NCBI GenBank assembly: GCA_963693285.1
Contig: OY848919.1
Location: 4,870,436 to 4,934,435, forward strand
From: Xestospongia muta
Taxonomy: Eukaryota; Porifera; Demospongiae; Haplosclerida; Petrosiidae
Reading direction: 5' to 3'
DNA length: 64,000 nt
Positions 1 through 11,400 of this stretch are shown here, piece by piece. The stretch's first letter is position 1; every line of letters begins with the position of its first letter. A program made the position numbers and the translations under genes. The notes beneath the pieces were generated by a model that searched no databases, was not told where the DNA came from, and saw only the letters and a list, made by a program, of their open reading frames with translations.

Positions 1-175
1 TGTCTGATCTTGTAGCTGTAGTCAGTGTTTCACTATAAAGTCAGTACCATCCAAACAATTATAAAATGATTTTTTCATTACTGGTGAATAAATAATGTTC
101 ATTTTACTGTTAAACATTTTAAAATAATATCTAAAATGTTCAGAACTGAATTACACGTACAGTTTATTGAGGTCA
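1..175. repeat. Left flank shared with the segmental units
   Basis: This stretch aligns by eye with 56700-56870, and its second half also aligns with 31025-31100. All contain the run ATCTAAAATGTTCAGAACTG. The match stops near 175, where a pogo relic begins. It shows that the duplicated locus probably extends left of the window. Confidence 0.7.
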
Positions 176-865
176 TTCTAGATTTTTTTCTGCTGTACTC
201 CCATAACTTGCACTATGTGTTGCATTCTACTTAGTTGGAAATGTTAGTTTAGGGTGGAAGCCATTAATTTTACCTTGATATATCAACTAATGAGATAGGA
301 GTGTTCCCGAAGCTGTAACTGCAAATATAACTGTCATTTCCCTTTTATCTTCCTTTACTACCACTGAAACTTGTGTACAACCTTGTTCAGCCACAGTCCA
401 GCAGCTCACAGGTACTAACTTAGAGCTGGTTTGATCCCAGTTGATCAAGGTATGCTGTGATTTGCTACTTCATCTTCAATTCTTTTCAAGAAAGCCAGCT
501 TCAGTTCAGGAAAGTCAACAGAGTGTTTTCTTCTGCTTTTGTGACTTTCCTCTTGACAAAGTTTTTACCATGCAAAAAAATAACTCGAACCATTTTTTGC
601 CAAGATCCTGGTTTCCACCATACTCTTTCAAGAAATTGGGATTCTTGTATGATATAATACCTTTTGCTGCAGTTATGACAATTTTACAATTCACAATTTG
701 TGAATTGTAAAATTGTCATAACTGCAGCAAAAGGTATTTCACAATACTTCCTGCCTCATGAAGTTGGCGCATATAAACAGCAGCCTGATCGTCAAAATCT
801 CCAATCAGTAAAGATCTGCCTAAGGAAGCATGAGGCAAACTAGTGAAATTTCTCACAGTTCCTTA
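150..865 (-). pseudogene. Decayed pogo/CENP-B-like DDE transposase relic
   Basis: Conceptual translation of the minus strand gives, in order, an N-terminal stretch with LGRSLLIGDFDDQAAVYMRQ (about 830-770), a helix-turn-helix-like part with ITAAKGII and KEYGGNQDLGKKW, a segment PELKLAFLKRIEDEV, and then the catalytic-core start INWDQTSSKLVPVSCWTV with KREMTVIFAVT and LIYQGK. This order and the NWDQT motif (first catalytic Asp) are typical of pogo/Tigger DDE_1 transposases. Several frameshifts and stops separate the pieces, and an inverted 41-bp duplication (656-738) splits the helix-turn-helix part. No TIRs were identified. The element is dead. Confidence 0.75.
656..738. repeat. Near-perfect 83-bp palindrome (41-bp arms, 1-nt centre)
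   Basis: Bases 656-696 are the exact reverse complement of 698-738 as read by eye. The left arm is part of the minus-strand pogo reading frame. The right arm interrupts that frame, so the right arm looks like an inverted copy inserted beside its source. The palindrome could extrude as a cruciform or hairpin. An assembly fold-back is also possible. Confidence 0.9.
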
Positions 866-1260
866 GGAGAGTTTGTAACCTAATTTTTTGAGAACTTTTC
901 AACTGTAGACTTAATCCTATTTTCACACGTGTATTTAGCAATTTTGACTCAATGAGTGGCATCATAATGATGATATTTGCCTCTCTTTTTTTTCGAGATT
1001 CAATGGTGCCAGAGACCTCCTCGTGGCAGCAGCAATGCTGCCATCTCCATCATCAGATAAGAAACTGAAAGGTGTGGAAGTGCTAACTCTAACAGTGGTT
1101 GGTGATAACCAGTGACAGATCAACATCTTAGATGCAGGCATGTGTTTTTATTCTGTGTATGGGCATAGCTTTATAAAATTTAATAACTATTAATTTTACC
1201 GAAAAGCAACTTATCGTTAATTTTGTTAACATTGGACCATTAGCATTATCAGATTTACAG

Positions 1261-1338
1261 TAATATGATAATAATAATATAAAAATATTAATATAATATA
1301 ATATAATATATATAATGTAGTATAATATATATAATATA
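1261..1338. repeat. ATA/TA-rich simple repeat
   Basis: The tract is almost entirely A and T, with irregular ATAAT, ATATA and TATAAT units. It lies directly before the dispersed 65-bp repeat. Confidence 0.85.
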
Positions 1339-1403
1339 AGCTATCATATATACGAAGTTATATGGTAGACAATTGTTGGAGAAGTGCTATCATACAAGAG
1401 AGA
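1339..1403. repeat. 65-bp dispersed repeat, copy 1
   Basis: It is nearly identical to 63296-63360, starting AGCTATCATATATAC and ending CATACA(A/G)GAGAGA, with only a few substitutions. It lies outside the segmental duplication, so it probably belongs to an independent short element. Confidence 0.85.
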
Positions 1404-2349
1404 AAGCTCCTCCTCTTCAAATACACTTGAGATAACACATCTAACAATCCTACTGGCCATACTGTTGCATGTGCTATATACGGTATTTATTTAACAAAAC
1501 ATTCCTAATTTTCTTTGTGATATAGGGAGTCATGGATGATTCGAGAATTTATTTCCATTTCCAATCCCTCCTTTCCTTTATTTTTGCTTACATCAAGGGC
1601 AGATGCTAAGTGGAATTCCTTCGAAATACATTGCAGCAATGTTCTTATTATCTATATGAATTTAAAAATGTAATGCTTTATTCCTTGTGTATAATGTAGA
1701 TCAATGTATATTTTATGTAAACAATATATATACATATATGAAGCTGACTGTTGCAATCCTCATTTTTTTCAAGTTTCTGAATGTACTCCTTTGTCAGTCA
1801 CATTTTGTAAGCATAAACTATTGGTAGATCATAATGTTTATTCTTGTTACTCTCTTTTCAAAGTTCAAAGTTAATGCCTTGAACATGTTTAATTTTTCTT
1901 AGTTGATGAAATTTCTGCTGTACATGACAATTTTGAACTGATCATGTAGTTTCCCAAACAGAAGTGTGCATGGCCAGTCAAATTGTCTTAATATTATATT
2001 TAGGTGCTTCTATGGATAATGAGGCTTGTTATCTTGGTAGTTAACATCCTTGTAAAGGAATGAAGGCTAGAGGTTGGATTCCTATGTAATGTTATCACAG
2101 TCACCTTTCCTTCTTTCTACCTTCTTTACTTTTAAATTGTTTTCATTTCTCTCATTAGATAAGTGTTACCTTTGAAGTTTAGAGAAACATTTCTAGACAT
2201 TAGTTTATTAATCCTTAATTCTAGAAATGCTTCATTGGCAACCTATATACATATTAAATGTTTAAATGCCCTTCTATTATCTCCAATTATTACACTGATA
2301 AAAAGCGAAAGATCGAACTAAAAAATTTGTGTGGACAGATACAATTTGT

Positions 2350-2495
2350 GAGCTATTTTTAGGCATAATAATATATTTATATAAATCTGAGTATTAATCT
2401 TGTTGTCTCGATTGCACTTTGCTGTTGTAAAGTGTTTATATATAATAATTAATATACACTACTGTTTATTTTTTATAGCTAACTGTTATTGAGAT
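2350..2495 (+). promoter_or_regulatory. Conserved promoter/5' leader block of gene A
   Basis: The block aligns with 33909-34065 and 59467-59567, immediately upstream of the three ATGs, whereas sequence further upstream of gene A differs. It contains a TATA-like stretch TTTATATATAATA (2435-2447). A polypyrimidine tract ending in TATAG at 2478 resembles a splice acceptor 17 bp before the ATG, so a non-coding 5' exon may exist. No transcription start can be shown from sequence alone. Confidence 0.45.
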
Positions 2496-5400
2496 ATGGA
2501 ATCATATTTAGTGACCCAGCTATTTACTGCTTGTACTAGAGGTGATCTGGAGAGTGTCAAGAGACTTATTGAACGAAGAGTTTCTCCTTGGATACGTGAC
2601 AATGAAAGGAATACTTTATTTCATTTATGCAGTAGTTCTGTTCAATGTGGGCTAGATGTTTTACAGTACCTTATCACTGTCTCTAATAGTGTGAATTGTA
2701 ACTCTTTAGTTAATAATGAACAACAAACATTGCTTCATTTAGCATGTCATTCAGGTAAACTGGATTTTGTTGAGTATCTCTTCAATCATCACTTTGGAAG
2801 TTTCACATCACTTGATATACATGGACACACTCCTCTCTATTATGCCTGTAGTAGTAGACATTACAACATAGTCTTATTTATATGTAATAATGTTACAGTA
2901 TTATCTCCTGATATTATCTATCAGTGTGTTAAGATATCAACCTGGGAAATAATGGTACCATTACTGAAGAAGATATCATTTAAAGATTTTATTGTCAGAG
3001 TAATTCAAGAAGAGCATGTGGTTTTGGCTAAGCTTGTCACTAAAGATAACATTGTTCAGTGGCTAGATGTTAAAACAACCTTTCCTTTACATTACTTTGC
3101 TAAATTTGATGATATAGAAATTATTGACTTTCTTATTACTAATGTTGAATTTGATCATGAAGCTGAAGATGAATATAATAACAGACCACTTCATTTAGCA
3201 TGTGCATTTTCTGGCAGTGTAGAGTTAGTGAGTTATCTAATCAAAGTAGCAGGTTGTGACATTAATGCTAGGGGATTCGAAGGTCGCACAATTCTTCACA
3301 GGGCTTGTGAGAAGAATCAATTGGAAGTTGTCAAATTTCTTGTTACTGAAATTAAATGTGATCTCGAAGCTGAAGATGAAGATAGTGACAGACCACTTCA
3401 TTTTGCATGTTTATTTTCTGGCAGTGTAGAGTTAGTGAGTTATCTAATCAAAGTAGCAGGTTGTGACATTAATGCTAGGGGATTCCAAGGTCGCACAATT
3501 CTTCACATGGCTTGTATGAAGAATCATTTGGAAGTCGTCAAATTTCTTGTTACTGAAATTAAATGTGATCTTGAAGCTGAAGACAAAAGTAATAACAGAC
3601 CACTTCATATAGCATGTGCATTTTCTGGCAGTGTAGACTTAGTAAGTTTTCTAATCAAAGTAGCAGGTTGTGACATTAATGCTAGGGAATCCCAAGGTCG
3701 CACAATTCTTCACAGTGCTTGTATGAAGAATCATTTTGAAGTTGTCAAATTTCTTGTTACTGAAATTAAATGTGATCTTGAAGCTGAAGACAAAAATAAT
3801 GACAGACCTCTTCATTTTGCATGTGCATTTTCTGGCAGTGTAGAGTTAGTGAGTTATCTAATCAGAGTAGCAGGTTGTGACATTAATGCTAGGGGATTGG
3901 AAGGTCGCACAATTCTTCACTGGGCTTGTGAGAAGAATCAATTGGAAGTTGTCAAATTTCTTGTTACTGAAATTAAATGTGATCTCGAAGCTGAAGATGA
4001 AGATAGTGACAGACCACTTCATATAGCATGTTTATTTTCTGGCAGTGTAGACTTAGTGAGTTATCTAATCAAAGTAGCAGGTTGTGACATTAATGCTAGG
4101 GGATTCGAAGGTTGCACAATTCTTCACAGGGCTTGTGAGGAGAATCAATTGGAAGTCGTCAAATTTCTTGTTACTGAAATTAAATGTGATCTTGAAGCTG
4201 AAGACAAAAATAATAACAGACCACTTCATATAGCATGTTTATTTTCTGGCAGTGTAGAGTTAGTGAGTTATCTAATCAAAGTAGCAGGTTGTGACATTAA
4301 TGCTAGGGGATTCCAAGGTCGCACAATTCTTCACATGGCTTGTGAGAAGAATCATTTGGAAGTTGTCAAATTTCTTGTTACTGAAATTAAATGTGATCTT
4401 GAAACTGAAGATGAACATAATAACAGACCACTTCATATAGCATGTGTATTATCTGGCAGTGTAGAGTTAGTGAGTTATCTAATCAAAGTAGCAGGTTGTG
4501 ACATTAATGCTAGGGGATCCCAAGGTCGCACAATTCTTCACATGGCTTGTGAGGAGAATCATTTGGAAGTTGTCAAATTTCTTGTTACTGAAATTAAATG
4601 TGATCTTGAAGCTGAAGACAAAAATAATGACAGACCTCTTCATTTAGCATGTGCATTTTCTGGCAGTGTAGAGTTAGTGAGTTATCTAATCAAAGTAGCA
4701 GGTTGTGACATTAATGCTAGGGGATTCCAAGGTCGCACAATTCTTCACAGGGCTTGTGAGAAGAATCATTTGGAAGTTGTCAAATTTCTTGTTACTGAAA
4801 TTAAATGTGATCTTGAAGCTGAAGACAAAAATAATGACAGACCTCTTCATTTAGCATGTGCATTTTCTGGCAGTGTAGAGTTAGTGAGTTATCTAATCAA
4901 AGTAGCAGGTTGTGACATTAATGCTAGGGGATTCCAAGGTTGCACAATTCTTCACAAGGCTTGTGAGGAGAATCCATTGGAAGTCGTCAAATTTCTTGTT
5001 ACTGAAATTAAATGTGATCTTGAAGCTGAAGACAAAAATAATAACAGACCACTTCATATAGCATGTTTATTTTCTGGCAGTGTAGACTTAGTGAGTTATC
5101 TAATCAAAGTAGCAGGTTGTGACATTAATGCTAGGGGAGCCCAAGGTCACACAATTCTTCACATGGCTTGTGAGAAGAATCATTTGGAAGTTGTCAAATT
5201 TCTTGTTACTGAAATTAAATGTGATCTTAAAGCTGAAGATGAATATAATAACAGACCACTTCATATAGCATGTTTATTTTCTGGCAGTGTAGTCTTAGTG
5301 AGTTATCTAATCAAAGTAGCAGGTTGTGACATTAATGCCAGGGGAGCCCAAGGTCGCACAATTCTTCACTGGGCTTGTGAGAAGAATCATTTAGAAGTTG

Positions 5401-8400
5401 TCAAATTTCTTGTTACTGAAATTAAATGTGATCTTGAAGCTGAAGACAAAAATAATAACAGACCACTTCATTTAGCATGTGGATTTTCTGGCAGTGTAGA
5501 CTTAGTGAGTTATCTAATCAAAGTAGCAGGTTGTGACATTAATGCTAGGGAATCCCAAGGTCGCACAATTCTTCACAGTGCTTGTATGAAGAATCATTTG
5601 GAAGTTGTCAAATTTCTTGTTACTGAAATTAAATGTGATCTTGAAGCTGAAGACAAAAATAATAACAGACCACTTCATATAGCATGTGCATTTTCTGGCA
5701 GTGTAGAGTTAGTGAGTTATCTAATCAAAGTAGCAGGTTGTGACATTAATGCTAGGGGATTCCAAGGTCGCACAATTCTTCACATGGCTTGTGAGAAGAA
5801 TCATTTGGAAGTTGTCAAATTTCTTGTTACTGAAATGAAATGTGATCTGGAAGCTGAAGATGAAGATAGTGATAGACCACTTCATTTTGCATGTTTATTT
5901 TCTGGCAGTGTAGAGTTAGTGAGTTATCTAATCAAAGTAGCAGGTTGTGACATTAATGCTAGGGGATTCCAAGGTTGCACAATTCTTCACAGGGCTTGTG
6001 AGGAGAATCAATTGGAAGTCGTCAAATTTCTTATTTCTGAAATTAAATGTGATCTTGAAGCTGAAGACAAAAATAATAACAGACCACTTCATATAGCTTG
6101 TGCATTTTCCGGCAGTGTAGAGTTAGTGAGTTATCTAATCAAAGTAGCAGGTTGTGACATTAATGCTAGGGGATTCGAAGGTCGCACAATTCTTCACTGG
6201 GCTTGTGAGAAGAATCAATTGGAAGTTGTCAAATTTCTTGTTACTGAAATTAAATGTGATCTCGAAGCTGAAGATGAAGATAGTGACAGACCACTTCATT
6301 TTGCATGTTTATTTTCTGGCAGTGTAGAGTTAGTGAGTTATCTAATCAAAGTAGCAGGTTGTGACATTAATGCTAGGGGATTCGAAGGTTGCACAATTCT
6401 TCACAGGGCTTGTGAGGAGAATCAATTGGAAGTCGTCAAATTTCTTATTTCTGAAATTAAATGTGATCTTGAAGCTGAAGATGAACATAATAACAGACCA
6501 CTTCATATAGCATGTGCATTTTCCGGCAGTGTAGAGTTAGTGAGTTATCTAATCAAAGTAGCAGGTTGTGACATTAATGCTAGGGGATTCCAAGGTCGCA
6601 CAATTCTTCACAGGGCTTGTGAGAAGAATCAATTGGAAGTCGTCGAATTTCTTGTTACTGAAATTAAATGTAATCTTGAAGGTAAAGATGAATATAATAA
6701 CAGACCTCTTCATTTAGCATGTGCATTTTCTGGCAGTGTAGAGTTAGTGAGTTATCTAATCAAAGTAGCAGGTTGTGACATTAATGCTAGGGGATTCCAA
6801 GGTCGCACAATTCTTCACAGGGCTTGTGAGAAGAATCAATTGGAAGTCGTCGAATTTCTTGTTACTGAAATTAAATGTAATCTTGAAGGTAAAGATGAAT
6901 ATAATAACAGACCACTTCATTTAGCATGTGGATTTTCTGGCAGTGTAGAGTTAGTGAGTTATCTAATCAAAGTAGCAGGTTGTGACATTAATGCTAGGGG
7001 ATTCCAAGGTCGCACAATTCTTCACAGTGCTTGTATGAAGAATCATTTGGAAGTTGTCAAATTTCTTGTTACTGAAATTAAATGTGATCTTGAAGCTGAA
7101 GACAAAAATAATAACAGACCACTTCATATAGCATGTGCATTTTCTGGCAGTGTAGAGTTAGTGAGTTATCTAATCAAAGTAGCAGGTTGTGACATTAATG
7201 CTAGGGGATTCGAAGGTCGCACAATTCTTCACTGGGCTTGTGAGAAGAATCAATTGGAAGTTGTCAAATTTCTTGTTACTGAAATTAAATGTGATCTCGA
7301 AGCTGAAGATGAAGATAGTGACAGACCACTTCATTTTGCATGTTTATTTTCTGGCAGTGTAGAGTTAGTGAGTTATCTAATCAAAGTAGCAGGTTGTGAC
7401 ATTAATGCTAGGGGATTCGAAGGTTGCACAATTCTTCACAGGGCTTGTGAGAAGAATCAATTGGAAGTCGTCGAATTTCTTGTTACTGAAATTAAATGTA
7501 ATCTTGAAGGTAAAGATGAATATAATAACAGACCACTTCATTTAGCATGTGCATTTTCTGGCAGTGTAGAGTTAGTGAGTTATCTAATCAAAGTAGCAGG
7601 TTGTGACATTAATGCTAGGGGATTCCAAGGTCGCACAATTCTTCACTGGGCTTGTGAGAAGAATCAATTGGAAGTCGTCAAATTTCTCTTTACTAAAATT
7701 AAATGTAATCTTGAAGCTGAAGATGAAGAAAGTGACAGACCACTTCATATAGCATGTGCATTTTCTGGCAGTGTAGACTTAGTGAGTTATCTAATCAAAG
7801 TAGCAGGTTGTGACATTAATGCTAGGGGAGCCCAAGGTCACACAATTCTTCACAGGGCTTGTGAGGAGAATCATTTGGAAGTCGTCAAATTTCTTGTTAC
7901 TGAAATTAAATGTGATCTTGAAGCTGAAGACAAAAATAATAACAGACCACTTCATATAGCATGTTTATTTTCTGGCAGTGTAGACTTAGTGAGTTATCTA
8001 ATCAAAGTAGCAGGTTGTGACATTAATGCTAGGGGAGCCCAAGGTCGCACAATTCTTCACATGGCTTGTGAGAAGAATCATTTGGAAGTTGTCAAATTTC
8101 TTGTTACTGAAATTAAATGTGATCTTGAAGCTGAAGACAAAAATAATGACAGACCTCTTCATTTAGCATGTGCATTTTCTGACAGTGTAGAGTTAGTGAG
8201 TTATCTAATCAAAGTAGCAGGTTGTTACATTAATGCTAGGGGTAAAAATGTAAAGACTTGTCTACATTATGCTTGTGAGAGAAATAGCTTTGGTATAGTT
8301 AAGGTATTGTCAGCTCATCCACAATGTAATTTAGAAGCTAAAGATAATTATTTTAATAGTCCACTTCAATTGTGTTTTAATACTTGGAATTTTTGTATTT

Positions 8401-11400
8401 GCAAACATCTAATTGAAGAGATTGCTAAGAGAAAAAGAAGTGGAAATGATTTAATTCACTTCATGAAAATTATCAATGTTGTTACAACTCTAACTAGTTC
8501 TAACATTGAAGATGAAAGTGATCATAATAATCAGTTACTTCTTTTAGCTTCTCTTAATGGTGATGTTGAAAATCTTAATATGCTATTATGTGCAAGAGAA
8601 TTTGATGCTTATTTTAAAGGTCATGGTGGTTACACATTATTACATTGTGCATGTGCTTCTAACAATTTAACCTGTGTTCGATATTTAACTACTCAAATAA
8701 ACTGTGATGTGGAAGCACAGAATGATGACTGTGATCGACCACTTCATATAGGATCTTGTTTTGGTAGTGTGGATATCACAAGACATTTAGTTGAAGTAGC
8801 AGGTTGTGATATTAACTCTAAAGGTAACTATGGCTACAGTCCATTACATTATGCATGTAACAGAAGCAATTTAGAAGTAGTCCAGTTTTTAACTTCTCAA
8901 ACAAACTGTAATGTTGAAGTTGAAGATGACAACAATGATCGACCACTTCATGTAGCATCTTGTTTTGGTAGTGTAGATATCACAAAACATTTAGTAGAAA
9001 TAGCAGGTTGTGATATTAACTCTAAAGGTAACCATGGCTACAGTCCATTACATTATGTATGTGACAAAGGTCATTTTGAAGTGGCAGAGTATTTAATTGC
9101 TCAACCATCATGTAATATTGAAACTGAAGATGATAATGACGATCAACCAATTCATTTAGCCTCTCATCTTGGTCATGCAAATATTCTTAAGCACTTGATC
9201 GATGTTGTAGGTTGTAATGTCAATGCTAAGGGTAAAAATCAAAGAACATGCCTACATTGGGCATGTGAGGATAACAACTTTGAAGCAGTGAAGCTAATAA
9301 CTTCTTTATCAACCTGCAATTTGGAATCCAAAGATAATGACTTTATCGAACCAATCCAATTAGCTTTGTCTAATGGTAATGTTGAAATTTTTGGATATCT
9401 TATCAAAGAAATTATGAAAAAGAAAAGAAGTGGAAATGATCTTACTGATTATCTCAAAATAGTTAATGTTGTCACCAGTCAGTCAAGTACTAATATTGAA
9501 ACTGAAAGCATTCTATCTCATCAACTGCTTCTTTTGGCAACTCTTCATGGTAATGTTGAAAATATCAAGTCTTTATTGTCAAAAGGTGACTATGATATTA
9601 ATACTAAAGGTCATGGTGGTTACACATTATTACATTGTGCATGTGCTTCTAACAATTTAGCATGTGTTCAATATTTAACTGCTCAATTAAACTGTGATGT
9701 GGAAACACAGAATGATAACCATGATCGGCCACTTCATGTAACATCTTGTTTTGGTAGTGTAGATATTACAAGACATTTAGTTGAAGTAGCAGGTCATGCT
9801 ATTAACTCTAAAGGTAACCATGGCTATACTCCATTACATTATGCATGTAACAGAAGCCATTTAGAAGTAGTCCAGTTTTTAACTTCTCAAACACACTGTA
9901 ATGTTGAAGTTGAAGATGACAACCACGATCGACCACTTCATGTAGCATCTCGTATAGGAAATGTAGATATCACAAAACATTTAGTTGAAGGAGCAGGTTG
10001 TGATATTAATTCTAAAGGTAACTATGGCTACAGTCCATTACATTATGCATGTGACAAAAGTCATTTTGAAGTGGCAGAGTATTTAATTGCTCAACCATCA
10101 TGTAATATTGAAGCTGAAGATGATAATCACGATCGACCAATTCATTTAGCCTCTCGTCTTGGTGATACAAATATTCTTAAACACTTGATCGATGTTGTAG
10201 GTTGTAATGTCAATTCTAGGGGTAAAAACCAATGCACATGCCTGCATTGGGCATGTAAGAATAACAATTTTGAAGCAGTGAAGTTAATAACTTCTTTATC
10301 AACTTGCAATTTGGAATCCAAAGATGATGACTTTATTGAACCAATCCAATTAGCTTTGTCTAATGGTAATGTTGACATTTCTGGATATCTTATCAAAGAA
10401 ATTATGAAAAAGAAAAGAAGTGAAAATGATCTTACTGATTATCTCAAAATAGTTAATGTTGTCACCAGTCAGTCAAGTACTAATATTGAAACTGAAAACA
10501 TTCTATCTCATCAACTGCTTCTTTTGGCAGCTCTTCATGGTAATGTTGAAAATGTCAAGTCTTTATTGTCAAGAGGTGACTATGATATTAATACTAAAGG
10601 TCATGGTGGTTACACATTATTACATTGTGCATGTGCTTCTAACAATTTAGCATGTGTTGAATTCTTAACTACTCAAATAAATTGTGATGTGGAAGCACAG
10701 AATGATGACTATGATCAACCACTCCATATAGCATCTTGTTTTGGTAGTGTAGATATCACAAGACATTTAGTTGAAGTAGGAGGTTGTGATATTAACTCTA
10801 AAGGTAACCATGGCTACAGTCCATTACATTATGCATGTAACAGAAGCCATTTAGAAGTGGTCCAGTTTTTAACTATTCAAAGAAACTGTAACGTTGAAGT
10901 TGAAGATGACAACCATGATCGACCACTTCATGTAGCATCTCGTATAGGAAATGTAGACATTGTCATGTGCCTTGTTAATGAAGCAGGTTGTGACATCAAT
11001 GTTAAGGGTAGTAATGGCTATACATCATTACATTGGGTATGTGAAAAAGAGTGCTTTAAATTATTCTGTTTTTTGACAACTCAATTGACTTGCACTACAA
11101 ATATACGGAATGATGAGAATGATCAACCTCTCCATATAGCAGCTCGTACTGGGAGTATTGACATTGTTAAACATCTTGTGGAGAAAACATCTTGTGATGT
11201 CAATGCTAAGGGCAAAAGTGGCTACACTCCATTACAGTATGCTTGTAAACATAGTTCCATTGAAGTAATGGAATATCTACTAGATCATCCTGACTGTGAT
11301 ACAGATGTATTATCTTTATTAAGTGACTATGGAGATAAACGTGTACAAACAGTTATCAACTTTCACAATAAGTTTCAACTAGCAATGAAAAGTACTGGAG

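Larger units (their letters stand above)
866..2349. other. Intergenic, no gene recognised
   Basis: No reading frame or RNA gene is supported on either strand. It contains an AT-rich simple repeat (1261-1338) and a 65-bp dispersed repeat (1339-1403). Further upstream parts of the pogo relic may extend into 866-1000 but were not recognisable. Confidence 0.5.

Noticed and set aside
441..710. Plus-strand open frame of 89 codons
   Set aside because: The opposite strand carries recognisable pogo transposase pieces, and the plus frame ends inside the palindrome arm.
1348..1361. TATACGAAGTTAT, identical to one arm of a loxP site
   Set aside because: The second arm and spacer are absent, and the other copy of this repeat (63296-63360) has a different sequence there. 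Coincidence.
10142..10396. Minus-strand frames inside the ankyrin and GTPase exons (also 11375-11665, 38127-38417)
   Set aside because: They lie antisense to well-supported coding sequence and show no family resemblance.
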